Source: Candidatus Latescibacterota bacterium
GTDB taxonomy: Bacteria; JAAXHH01
Length of the DNA stretch: 64,000 bases
Assembly (NCBI GenBank): GCA_022822725.1
Contig: JAJEAN010000007.1
Span: 383,435 to 447,434 of the forward strand
Reading direction: 5' to 3'
In this document: positions 42,823 through 51,392 of the stretch, in pieces
How the letters are laid out: each line of letters begins with the position of its first letter
Numbering within the stretch: the stretch's first letter is position 1
Position numbers and translations under genes: made by a program
Notes under the pieces: generated by a model
What the model saw: only the letters and a program-made list of their open reading frames with translations
The model's database searches: none
What the model was told of the DNA's origin: nothing

Positions 42823-44574
42823 ATGGGTTCAGGCAACGGCTGGATCCGGGTCGGTTCCGTCGCGGACGTGCCGGCCGGGGAGTCCCGTGCCGTCAAAATC
42901 AGCGAGGGGCGCAGCGTCGCCCTGTTCAACGTGGATGGCCGGATCCACGCCACCGACAACCAGTGCCCCCACATGGGGTTCCCGCTGACGCGCGGCGTGG
43001 TGAAGGACGGCGTCCTTACCTGCGACTGGCATGGACGCAGCTTCGACCTCGAAGGCGGAGGCTGCTTCAACTACGAATGCGACGATCTGGAGACTTTCGC
43101 GGTCGACATCCGCGGGGACGAACTGTGGGTGCAGGCCGGGGACGCGACCTACCGGCGCCGCGACCAGCACCTGCAGCTGCTCTGGGAGGGTCTCCTGAGC
43201 GGGGATTCATGGACGATCTCCAAGGCCACCGCCCTGTTGCTGTCCGGCGGCGTTTCCGAACACGACATAGTGCAGTTGATCCTGCGGCACCTGGGCCGGC
43301 ACGTGGCGTCGGAGCAGGACGCGGGCGGAGGCGGCAACATCGTTTCCCTCCTGGTCTCCGGCCTCGAAGTCGGCCGAAGGTACGACGGAGAGGACCGACT
43401 GATGGCCCTGTCGCTGGCCGGCCGCGCGGCTTCTGGACGTGCGTCTGAACGGCTCGAGGTCATCACGCTGCCGCCGCCGGTGAGCTGGGAACAGATCGAC
43501 GGCTGGGTGCGCATGTTCTCCCGCAATATGCAGGATTTCCGGATCGAACGGTGCCTGCACACGGCCTGCGAAAACGGCCAGGAAGAACATATCTTCAAAC
43601 TGCTGTTCGAATGCGCCGTGGCCCCGTACTTCCTCGGCTTCGCCCGGAACGTGGCCAACCTGGGCGACCTCGCCCGGGTGGTGGATACTTTTGGATGGGG
43701 CGAGGCGTCCGAACTGGTCTGCAACCTGGCCGCCAAGATGGTCGGACGGGGAAGGGACGAGCCGGAGCGCTTTCACCGCGACGCCGTCCGGCTTCTCACC
43801 GATCTCGCCCCGGACCTCGAATCCCACGATTATACCGGAAACACCCGCACCGACTACGACGAGAACGCCCTCGTGGACGCGCTGTTGAGCGTCGACGTCG
43901 AGCGGTCCTTCGGGGCCGTGGCCCAAGCCCTGAAGGACGGCGTGGCCGTCGAGCGCCTCATCACGACCTTCGTCCTGCTCGCGGCGGACCGCATGGCGCG
44001 CACGCCCGTGAACGTGGACGCCGGCTGGGGTTCGTTGTCCACGGAATACAACCTGGCGGCTTCCCTGCGTCACGTGCACGCCTACGGCGGTCCCGCGGCC
44101 GCGGCGAAGGGCCTTTTCCACGCCGCCTGGCAGATCTTCGATAACCGCTGGATCAACATTCCCGCCCGTGCCCTCGACGAACCCCTTCCGGAACATACGT
44201 CGGACGCGCCGGACGCCGCCTCCGCTTCGGAGCGCATCGTCCAGTCCATCAGGTCGCTCGATATCCACGGCGTGGGCGACCAGGTGGTGGGTTACCTGAA
44301 CAGCGGCTTCGACGGTTCCGAGCTGCTGAAAGAAATCGGCCGGGCGATCCTGTGGGACGATACCAACATGGAGCTTCTGCCCACATTGCGCGTCACCTTT
44401 AATGAATGGGAAGGCGCCAGCGGCGGATCGGGACACCCGTCCCGGTACCAGCTCCTGGTGGGGCTGGCCCGATACGCGACGGACGTGCGGTTGAACAAGA
44501 ACAGCATGGCGTCCATCAACACGGCCATGCGGTTTTCCGAAGGGCGGACGACCGTCGAGGTATTTGACGAGTAG
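42823..44574 (+). CDS. Rieske [2Fe-2S] domain protein with large helical C-terminal domain (copy 1)
   Basis: A 583-residue protein. Residues about 5-105 are a bacterial Rieske ferredoxin domain with C-x-H-x16-C-x2-H ligands (CPHMGFPLTRG and CDWHGRSFDL). The remaining roughly 470 residues are predicted alpha-helical, without a signal peptide or membrane helix, and carry repeated motifs RHLGRHVASE, LFECAVAPYFLGFARN, FGWGEASELVCNLAAK, LAADRMARTPVNVDAGWG and GLFHAAWQIF. I do not recognise this domain; it is shared with the next gene. A Rieske donor fused to a His-containing helical domain suggests an oxidoreductase. AAAGG lies upstream of the ATG. Confidence 0.85.
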   Translation: MGSGNGWIRVGSVADVPAGESRAVKISEGRSVALFNVDGRIHATDNQCPHMGFPLTRGVVKDGVLTCDWHGRSFDLEGGGCFNYECDDLETFAVDIRGDELWVQAGDATYRRRDQHLQLLWEGLLSGDSWTISKATALLLSGGVSEHDIVQLILRHLGRHVASEQDAGGGGNIVSLLVSGLEVGRRYDGEDRLMALSLAGRAASGRASERLEVITLPPPVSWEQIDGWVRMFSRNMQDFRIERCLHTACENGQEEHIFKLLFECAVAPYFLGFARNVANLGDLARVVDTFGWGEASELVCNLAAKMVGRGRDEPERFHRDAVRLLTDLAPDLESHDYTGNTRTDYDENALVDALLSVDVERSFGAVAQALKDGVAVERLITTFVLLAADRMARTPVNVDAGWGSLSTEYNLAASLRHVHAYGGPAAAAKGLFHAAWQIFDNRWINIPARALDEPLPEHTSDAPDAASASERIVQSIRSLDIHGVGDQVVGYLNSGFDGSELLKEIGRAILWDDTNMELLPTLRVTFNEWEGASGGSGHPSRYQLLVGLARYATDVRLNKNSMASINTAMRFSEGRTTVEVFDE

Positions 44575-44644
44575 GGATGCGCGGAATGCAGACACGGATC
44601 GTCTGAGCGGATACAAACACGAATCATCAGAGAGGCAATCGGCT

Positions 44645-46396
44645 ATGACGACGGAACAGAATGGTTACGTGAGGGTGGCGGGCACGGACGAGGTGGTGGA
44701 CGGCAAGCCCAAGGCCGTGAAGGTGGAGGGAAGGAGCATCGCCCTCTTCCGGCACAACGGGTCGATCTACGCCACGGACAACCAGTGTCCCCACATGGGC
44801 TACCCGCTGACCCGCGGGCGCGTTCGCAACGGCGTGCTCACCTGCGACTGGCACGGATGGAGCTACGACCTCGGCGGCGGCGGCTGTTTTACCGGCGGGT
44901 GCGACGACCTGGAGACCTTCCCGGTCGAAGAGCGGAACGGCGGTGTATACGTAAGTGTCGGCGACGGCGGATCGAAACGTTCCGACGCCCATTTCCTGCT
45001 GCTGAAGGAAGGGCTCTATTCCACGGACCAGTGGACGATATCCAAGGCCGTCGCCATCATGCTGGCGCGGGGCGTGTCAGAACGGGACACGCTCAACCTC
45101 ATCATCCGTCACGGCGGCCGGCACATCGCCACGGAACGAGGCGCCAACGACGGCGGTGGAGAGGTTTCGGATTTCGTCAACGGGATCAAGGTGGCCCGCC
45201 AGTACGAAAGCGACGACCGCATCATCCCGCTGACCTTCGCCGCCCATGGATTGTCGGGCCGTGCGGGGGACCGGCCGACTATCCAGCGGCTGCCCGATCC
45301 GGTTACCTGGGAGAAACTCGAAGGTTGGATAAGGGTGTTTTCGAAAGACAAGAAATGGGAAGGCATCGAGAAGTGCCTGATCACCGCCCGGCGGATGGGC
45401 GGCCATGACCACGAGATCCTGCCGCTGCTCTTCGAATGCGCCATGGCGCCCCATTTCCTCGGCAATTCGAACAACCTGCTCAACATCGGTTACATCGCGG
45501 AGGTGCTCGAGGAATTCGGATGGGACGAGGCCGAGGAACTGGTCTGCAACCTGTCGGCCAAGATCCTGGGACAGGAGCGGGGGCTGCCCGACGAGATCCG
45601 GCAGTCGGCCATCGACCGGTTCATCGCTGACACGGAGACGCTGGATTCCATCGGCGAAGGAACGTCCGACGATTCAGGCGCGGCGTTCGACGAAGATGCC
45701 TTCGCCGAGGGCCTGGTCAGCGGCGAAATCGGTCCGACCTTCGGCGCGGTCACCCAGGCGCTGCAGGACGGCGTATCGATCGATCGGATCGTGACGACCA
45801 TGGTGGTACTGGCCGCGGACCGCATGGCGCGCACGCCGGTGAACATGAACCCCGGTTGGGGCGGACTGGTCCGGGAGATGATGATGGCCTCCGCGGTCCG
45901 AAAGGCCCTTCGGTTCGGCGGACACAGGGTCGCCGCCCAGGGGCTCTACCACGTCGCCTGGCAGTTCTACGGCGACCGGTGGCTGAACATCACCCATCGG
46001 CCGTTGTCCGAATCCCGTGGTAGTTTGCAGCCGGGTAGCGCGGACGAAGCAGAAGCGATCGAAAGCGTCCTTTCTTCCATAGAGCAAATCCAGATCAGGG
46101 AGATCGGAAGACAGACTCGCGACTATCTGCGTTCCGGCTACTCGGGCGACGCGTTGCTCCGCGATCTCGGCCTGGTGATTCTCAAGGACGACAACGGCCG
46201 GAACATCCTCTCCACGCTGCGCACGATCTTCGACGAGTGGACCCTGTGCGAAGATCATCCGTCCCGCAACCAGTTGCTGGTGGGCCTCGCACGATGGGCC
46301 ACAGACGTGCGCCGCGCCACGGGAAGCCAGTCCGCCGCGGCGACCGCGCTCAGGTTTGCCAAGGGACAGACGGCGGTGGACCTGTACGAGTCGTGA
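44645..46396 (+). CDS. Rieske [2Fe-2S] domain protein with large helical C-terminal domain (copy 2)
   Basis: Also 583 residues and collinear with the preceding gene, so a tandem duplication. Rieske ligands are CPHMGYPLTRG and CDWHGWSYDL with the same x16 spacing. The helical domain keeps RHGGRHIATE, LFECAMAPHFLGNSN, FGWDEAEELVCNLSAK, LAADRMARTPVNMNPGWGG and GLYHVAWQFY. Divergence is substantial throughout, so the copies are old and both appear to be under selection. The ATG at 44645 has GAGAGG upstream; the longer in-frame start overlaps the first gene and is less likely. The 70-bp gap suggests co-transcription. Heteromeric partner or isoenzyme. Confidence 0.85.
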   Translation: MTTEQNGYVRVAGTDEVVDGKPKAVKVEGRSIALFRHNGSIYATDNQCPHMGYPLTRGRVRNGVLTCDWHGWSYDLGGGGCFTGGCDDLETFPVEERNGGVYVSVGDGGSKRSDAHFLLLKEGLYSTDQWTISKAVAIMLARGVSERDTLNLIIRHGGRHIATERGANDGGGEVSDFVNGIKVARQYESDDRIIPLTFAAHGLSGRAGDRPTIQRLPDPVTWEKLEGWIRVFSKDKKWEGIEKCLITARRMGGHDHEILPLLFECAMAPHFLGNSNNLLNIGYIAEVLEEFGWDEAEELVCNLSAKILGQERGLPDEIRQSAIDRFIADTETLDSIGEGTSDDSGAAFDEDAFAEGLVSGEIGPTFGAVTQALQDGVSIDRIVTTMVVLAADRMARTPVNMNPGWGGLVREMMMASAVRKALRFGGHRVAAQGLYHVAWQFYGDRWLNITHRPLSESRGSLQPGSADEAEAIESVLSSIEQIQIREIGRQTRDYLRSGYSGDALLRDLGLVILKDDNGRNILSTLRTIFDEWTLCEDHPSRNQLLVGLARWATDVRRATGSQSAAATALRFAKGQTAVDLYES

Positions 46397-46497
46397 TCGT
46401 GTGCCGTGGACTTGGCGAGCCGGACGAGTAACCCAACCCGCCTGCACGTCGCACACCTTAACGATACGGTAATCTCGTCTTTGACAGGTCAGTACAT

Positions 46498-47523
46498 ATG
46501 ACCCACACTCCGCCGTACACGATCACGCCACAGATCGTTTCGCGAATAGAGCAGATCGGGGAAGCCATCGGCAAGGCCGAAACTCTGAGGGTTTCTCAGG
46601 ATCTGCGCCTCCGCCGGATTAACCGTATCCGCACCATTCGAGGGTCGCTGGCCATTGAAGGCAACACACTCAGCGAGGAGCAGGTAACCACCCTCTTTGA
46701 CGGCAAACTCGTTGTCGCTCCGCCGAAGGATATTCTGGAAGCACGCAATGCCATCAAAGCCTATGATCGGTACGAGCGATGGGATCCGGCCAGAGAGGCA
46801 CATTTACTGGAGGCTCACCATGTTCTCATGGGCGGACTGATAGACACACCCGGCCAGTACAGACGTGGCGGTGTGATCGTCGCCGGACCCGGTGGGGTTC
46901 AACACGTCGGACCACCGCCCGAGCGTGTTCCCGGACACATGTCGGACCTCCTGGGATGGTTGCAAGACACGGAAGAGCATCCACTGATAGCGAGTTCGGT
47001 TTTCCATTACGAGTTCGAGTTTATTCATCCCTTCGAAGATGGCAACGGTCGGATGGGAAGGCTCTGGCAGACTCTGATTCTCACGCGCTGGAAGGCAATA
47101 TTCGCTCTCCTGCCGGTCGAGAGCCTGATCTATACCCGGCAGCAGGATTATTATCGTGCCATCAGACAGAGTTCGACCCAGGGTGAGAGCACTCCGTTTA
47201 TTGATTTCATGCTGGAGATCATGCTCGAAGCGGTCCGGCTACCCCAGATAAGCGACCAGGAAACCGATCAGGTAAGCGACCAAGTAGCCAAACTGCTCAC
47301 CGCATTGCGTAAGGGACCCGGGACGGCCGTGGAGTTGATGATGGATATTGGTTTATCCCACCGTCCGACGTTCCGAAAGAACTACCTTCAACCGGCGGTA
47401 TCGATGGGGTTGATCGAGATGACTCGTCCGGAGTCGCCTACGGCGAGGAACCAGAAGTACCGGCTTACTCCGCACGGGCGCAGGGTACAGGAGGCGGGGA
47501 ATACGACCGGACCAAATGAGTGA
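46498..47523 (+). CDS. Fic-domain protein (probable AMPylase) with C-terminal winged helix
   Basis: A 341-residue class II-like Fic protein. The inhibitory helix motif is at residues 50-56 (SLAIEGN, with E54 as the inhibitory Glu). The catalytic loop HPFEDGNGRMGR is at 177-188 with H177, and the flap region GGVIVAGPGGVQHVGPP is around 124-140. The C-terminus (about 255-335) looks like a winged-helix DNA-binding domain. Such proteins transfer AMP from ATP to hydroxyl side chains of target proteins; the target is unknown. TTGACA at 46481 is too close to the ATG to be its promoter. It is single, with no antitoxin gene seen beside it. Confidence 0.92.
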   Translation: MTHTPPYTITPQIVSRIEQIGEAIGKAETLRVSQDLRLRRINRIRTIRGSLAIEGNTLSEEQVTTLFDGKLVVAPPKDILEARNAIKAYDRYERWDPAREAHLLEAHHVLMGGLIDTPGQYRRGGVIVAGPGGVQHVGPPPERVPGHMSDLLGWLQDTEEHPLIASSVFHYEFEFIHPFEDGNGRMGRLWQTLILTRWKAIFALLPVESLIYTRQQDYYRAIRQSSTQGESTPFIDFMLEIMLEAVRLPQISDQETDQVSDQVAKLLTALRKGPGTAVELMMDIGLSHRPTFRKNYLQPAVSMGLIEMTRPESPTARNQKYRLTPHGRRVQEAGNTTGPNE

Positions 47524-47583
47524 ATTCGTCCTTGTTCCTTAAACATGCTTGTTTGCCATCTTGCCGGATTTGCCGGGTAGACG

Positions 47584-47611
47584 ATGCTCATCAACAATTG
47601 TAATGGAGCAT
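47584..47611. promoter_or_regulatory. Inverted repeat overlapping the SD of the sulfite-oxidase-type gene
   Basis: ATGCTCAT (47584-47591) is repeated in inverted orientation as ATGGAGCAT (47603-47611) with a one-base bulge. A CAATTG palindrome lies at 47595-47600 inside the loop. The right arm includes GGAG (47605-47608), the SD of the ATG at 47616. It could be an operator or a leader hairpin that hides the SD. Confidence 0.45.
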
Positions 47612-47615
47612 GACA

Positions 47616-48911
47616 ATGCACAGATTCCCCACCGGGAAGATGCTCTTCGACCTCTACCACCAGGACCCTGACGAAGCCGACCGGCTACTGTTCGGACGCC
47701 GCACGTATCCCGACCGGCGCGGGTTCCTGAAGAACGCCGGCCTGGCGGCCATGGGCGCGCTGGTCGGCGCCGCGATCCCCTTCCACCGAAACATACCGGC
47801 CCACTTCATACCCGTGGCGCTCGCCTCCGAACCGGCGATCCCAGGCAAGGACGGCCTCACGGTCCTCAATGACCGGCCCATGTGCGCGGAGACCCCGCCG
47901 CACCTCCTCGATGACGCCATAACGCCCACCGAAAGGCACTTTGTCCGCAACAACGGGCTGATGCCCCAGGACCTGGACGCATCCCGCTGGCGTCTGGCGA
48001 TTGACGGCCTGGTCGACCGCCCGGTGACGCTGGGAATCGACGATCTTGGAGCGCGCTTCGAAGTCGTCACCCGGGCGCTGGCCCTGGAATGCGCGGGCAA
48101 TGGCCGCGCGTTTTTCGACCCGAAGGCGGATGGCGAACAGTGGACCTACGGCGCGGTGGCCTGCTCGGAATGGACGGGAGTCAGACTGTCGGACGTATTG
48201 ACGGCCGCCGGACTGCAGCCCGGTGCCGTCTACACCGCCCACTACGGCGCAGATACCCATGTGTCCGGCCCGGAGAGTGGACTTCCCATCTCTCGTGGCA
48301 TACCCGTCACCAAGGCCATGGACGGACACAGCCTTATCGCCTTTGCCCAGAACGGGCAGCCGATCCACCCGTTGAATGGCGGACCCCTGCGGCTGATCGT
48401 ACCCGGATGGCCCGGTTCCTGTTCCCAGAAATGGCTGACCCGCATAGAGATACGGGACCAGGTACACGACGGGCCCAAGATGACCGGCACTTCCTATCGG
48501 TTGCCGAATCGAAGTGTCGCGCCTGGCGAGGCCGTGGACGAAAAGGACTTCCGCATCATCGAAAGCATGCCGGTGAAGTCTTTGATCACCCATCCCGCGA
48601 CGGGCCACAGGACAGCGGACGATGAGATCGAGGTGCGCGGGCACGCGTGGACCGGTGAGGGGCGTGTAGATAAGGTCGATCTTTCATTCGATTTCGGGGC
48701 GACCTGGAAGCGGGCGTCGCTGGATGAACCGGTCAACGCCTACGCCTGGCAGAACTGGCGCGCTTCGATCGCGTTTCCCGGGAGCGGGTATTACGAGGTA
48801 TGGGCGCGGGCAACGGATTCACGGGGCGTCAGCCAGCCGCACGCCATCGCATGGAATCCCCGGGGATACCTGAACAACGCCATGCACCGTGTCGCGGTTT
48901 ACGTGGAGTAG
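47616..48911 (+). CDS. Tat-exported molybdopterin oxidoreductase (sulfite oxidase SorA/SUOX type)
   Basis: A 431-residue molybdenum enzyme. A Tat signal occupies residues 30-60 (DRRGFLK at 33-39, then AGLAAMGALVGAA). The oxidoreductase molybdopterin domain contains the molybdenum-ligand Cys, C159 (LALECAGNGR), and the VKAMDGHSL-type segment TKAMDGHSLIAFAQNGQPIHPLNGGPLRL. The C-terminal Mo-co dimerisation domain is present (VRGHAWTGEGRVDKVDLSFDFG). No haem domain is fused, so an external cytochrome or carrier is needed. Sulfite oxidation is the family-based guess. The ATG at 47616 is preferred over 47610 by SD spacing. Confidence 0.9.
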   Translation: MHRFPTGKMLFDLYHQDPDEADRLLFGRRTYPDRRGFLKNAGLAAMGALVGAAIPFHRNIPAHFIPVALASEPAIPGKDGLTVLNDRPMCAETPPHLLDDAITPTERHFVRNNGLMPQDLDASRWRLAIDGLVDRPVTLGIDDLGARFEVVTRALALECAGNGRAFFDPKADGEQWTYGAVACSEWTGVRLSDVLTAAGLQPGAVYTAHYGADTHVSGPESGLPISRGIPVTKAMDGHSLIAFAQNGQPIHPLNGGPLRLIVPGWPGSCSQKWLTRIEIRDQVHDGPKMTGTSYRLPNRSVAPGEAVDEKDFRIIESMPVKSLITHPATGHRTADDEIEVRGHAWTGEGRVDKVDLSFDFGATWKRASLDEPVNAYAWQNWRASIAFPGSGYYEVWARATDSRGVSQPHAIAWNPRGYLNNAMHRVAVYVE

Positions 48912-48975
48912 CTCCTGTCCCGCCGGCGTTCTTTCCCACCATTTCAATAGATTCTACATCAAGAAGGGATATAGC

Positions 48976-49338
48976 GTGCAAAAAGTTCAGGGATTCGGTG
49001 GTTTCTTCTTTCGGGCAAACGACCCGGAAGGCCTTACAAAATGGTATCAGGATCACCTTGGCATCAATCCGGCGCCGACGAACATGGAGATGGCGCCCTG
49101 GGTGACCGAGTCCGGGGTCACGGTTTTCTCACCTTTCGACGCGGACACGGACTACTTTGCGGCAGACAAGGCTTTCATGCTGAATTTCCGCGTGGCCGAT
49201 CTGGACGCGATGATCACCCAGCTGAAGTCTGCAGGTATCGGAGCCAGCGACGTAAGCGAGATGGAGGGCATCGGTCGCTTCGCCCGTATCCACGACCCCG
49301 AGGGGAACGCGATCGAGCTTTGGGAACCCGCTTCGTGA
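48976..49338 (+). CDS. VOC (glyoxalase/bleomycin resistance) family protein
   Basis: A 120-residue single VOC domain. It starts GFGGFFFRANDPEGLTKWYQDHLGI, continues with a central KAFMLNFRVADLDAMITQLKSAGI strand and ends with FARIHDPEGNAIELWEP, where the C-terminal Glu metal ligand lies. The GTG at 48976 has AAGAAGGGA 7 bp upstream; an in-frame ATG at 48889 lies inside the preceding gene and encodes non-family sequence. Related to YybH/PhnB-like members; the reaction is unknown. Confidence 0.9.
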   Translation: MQKVQGFGGFFFRANDPEGLTKWYQDHLGINPAPTNMEMAPWVTESGVTVFSPFDADTDYFAADKAFMLNFRVADLDAMITQLKSAGIGASDVSEMEGIGRFARIHDPEGNAIELWEPAS

Positions 49339-49369
49339 GATTCGCGCCGGTTTGAACCCGGTCCGCAGG

Positions 49370-50224
49370 TTAGACGTTGTCCACCGCCGGCCTCGGCAGA
49401 TCGGCCCAGTGGCCCGTGGGATCGGATCCCTTGACGATCACGCCTTCCTTGTTCCAGTTGAGTTCGGCGCGGACGGATGCGGCGCAGAACCTTAAGGTCA
49501 GGCCGCATCGGCGGCGGTCCGAAGTGTTGAGGCCCGATCCGTGCAGCAGCAGGTCGCTGTGCAGCGAAATCTCCCCCGCCTTCAGTTCGATATCCACCTC
49601 GGTACCGTACATTCCTATATCTTTCACCGTCTGGTTGAGCACGTTGTTCTCGGCTTCTTCGCTCATGTGATAGGTCAGGTGCCCGTAGTGGTGCGATCCA
49701 GCCACGAAACGCATGCAGGCGTTGCCCGTGTCCGCATCGTCGATGGCCAGCCAGGCGGTGACCGTCTTCGACGGCGACAGGGGCCAGAAGCTGGCGTCCT
49801 GGTGCCAGTTGACGATCTTGCCGTCCCCCGGCAGCTTGCAGAAGAAGTGGGCGCCCCAGCCCACGACGTCGTCACCCAGCAGGTCGCTGATGTAGGCGAC
49901 GATCCTCGGATCATTCATGATGTCGTGCACCATGCCCGATTTCAGGTGGGCCGAAATGATGGAGTAGTTGTGGTCGCCCCGGGCCATGACCTGCTCGATC
50001 ATGCCGTCGAACTCGTCTCGAATGGCGCCGATTTCGGCATCCGAATAGATCCTGAAGGGTTTCAGGTAGCCCTCTTCGTTGAACTTGTCGATCTGCGCGC
50101 CCGTGAGCACGGCCGGATGGTCGTTGCGTACCGGGTGGTACTGCAGGTCACGGGACATGCGGATCAGGTCTTCCGGGGTCGGCATCTGCTTGAACCGGGT
50201 GTCCTGCAGGGTCGTCTGCGCCAT
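49370..50224 (-). CDS. Phytanoyl-CoA dioxygenase family protein
   Basis: Fe(II)/2-oxoglutarate oxygenase of 284 residues. H141 and D143 (NWHQDASFWPL), H228 (HSDLLLHGSGLN) and R239 (RRRCGLTLRF) complete the active site. FVAGSHHYGHLTYH is the family core. The ATG at 50224 is preceded by AAGGAG 7 bp away; longer starts encode nothing family-like. Single-domain, unlike the HEAT-fused copy at 25067. Family members hydroxylate acyl-CoAs, small amino acids or betaine-like compounds (EctD); the substrate is unknown. Confidence 0.93.
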   Translation of the reverse strand: MAQTTLQDTRFKQMPTPEDLIRMSRDLQYHPVRNDHPAVLTGAQIDKFNEEGYLKPFRIYSDAEIGAIRDEFDGMIEQVMARGDHNYSIISAHLKSGMVHDIMNDPRIVAYISDLLGDDVVGWGAHFFCKLPGDGKIVNWHQDASFWPLSPSKTVTAWLAIDDADTGNACMRFVAGSHHYGHLTYHMSEEAENNVLNQTVKDIGMYGTEVDIELKAGEISLHSDLLLHGSGLNTSDRRRCGLTLRFCAASVRAELNWNKEGVIVKGSDPTGHWADLPRPAVDNV

Positions 50225-50295
50225 GATGCGCTCCTTGTTTTGACTGTTGGATTGGCCGCGGGCGAATGTTTTCGGTCGCTGACAGACCACGGACC

Positions 50296-51153
50296 TCAGC
50301 CGTCGTTCTGTGTCTTCAGTATGACGTTCTCGGTTTCCTTTTCCCAGGTTTCGTTGTAGACCAGGGGTCTCGGCCTGCGCGGCGGATAGTCCGGCGGGGG
50401 ATTCTCCGGGTCGTTCAGTTCGAGGCGGTCGCGCCCCCGGGGCGCCTCGTACCAGTGCTTCTCCCGTTCGGCCGCCTCGATCTCCCGTCGGAGGATGAAT
50501 TCCGCGTGGTCGAAACTTGAGATCGCCGCATCAGCCAAGAACACGCGATGCACCTCGCTGCCGTCCCAGGTTTTCAGGTCCGGCAGGACCACGGGGCCCG
50601 TGCAGACCTGGAACTCGGCGTCTTCTTCGTTAATATTGATCAGGTCCACGGGAAACTCAAGGGTAACCTTCACATTACTGTCCGGTTCAAGATAAGTGAT
50701 CCTGGCGTTCATCAGCGCCCGGTCGAGCGTGGCCTGGACCACTTCCCGCGCACTGGCCAGCGTGTCTTCAGAATCGTACTGGCGGATGTCGATATCGTGG
50801 TCCTGGAACTGTTCCTCCAGCGGGGTTCCCCCGGACTGCGCGAGTTCGGAGCTCGGCCGCCTCGAAATAGGGATGCTCAGGCTTCGGCTGAAGACCATAC
50901 GCCATTCGTCGCTGGGTACCTGGAACAGATTGCTCCGGGCAATGGTGTATTCCGTGCGGCAGGGCGCACCAAGGTACAGATCGGTCTTGCGTCCCGTTTC
51001 CAGGTCTTCCAGGGTGCAGGCCGCCTCCAGGTGGAACCGCACCTGGTAGGCCTGTCCCGGCACGCCCACGAACCCGCCCGTGTACTTGTATACGGGGTCG
51101 GGCTTCCAGGGCCGGGACTTCCAGTGGAAGGAGGAGCGATGAAAAGCGATCAT
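50296..51153 (-). CDS. Hypothetical protein, unknown family
   Basis: A 285-residue protein I do not recognise. It begins MIAFHRSSFHWKSRPWKP, lacks a signal peptide or membrane helix, and is rich in charged residues, with a Pro-rich C-terminal stretch (PPPDYPPRRPRP). A mostly beta-looking middle (TLEFPVDLININEEDAEFQVCTGP) is followed by an acidic helical part. It ends 72 bp before the start of the PhyH gene on the same strand, so it may be upstream in one transcript. No SD is evident. Confidence 0.7.
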   Translation of the reverse strand: MIAFHRSSFHWKSRPWKPDPVYKYTGGFVGVPGQAYQVRFHLEAACTLEDLETGRKTDLYLGAPCRTEYTIARSNLFQVPSDEWRMVFSRSLSIPISRRPSSELAQSGGTPLEEQFQDHDIDIRQYDSEDTLASAREVVQATLDRALMNARITYLEPDSNVKVTLEFPVDLININEEDAEFQVCTGPVVLPDLKTWDGSEVHRVFLADAAISSFDHAEFILRREIEAAEREKHWYEAPRGRDRLELNDPENPPPDYPPRRPRPLVYNETWEKETENVILKTQNDG

Positions 51154-51392
51154 GAGGTGAGCCGTCTTTGCGCACGAGTCGCGCGCGTTCTCGCTACTGT
51201 CGGATCAAGGGGTTTAGAATAAAAAATGGCTCGTTTGACGGGGCGAAGCAATACAAAACTGTTGGCTCGCTGGATGGTCCGCAACCGTGATTTCTGTTGC
51301 GAGCGAAGCGTGGGAACGCTACATTGAAAGAACGTTTTTGACGGAAAAAGACGGCGCGCAGACCATCATACACTACGGTCCACGGACTGGAT
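51154..51392. other. Intergenic region between divergent genes, no feature identified
   Basis: About 240 bp of comparatively AT-rich sequence (51210-51270 and 51320-51350) between the minus-strand hypothetical gene and aceE. TTGACG occurs at 51233 but without a correctly spaced -10. It presumably holds the aceE promoter; I cannot place it. Confidence 0.4.
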
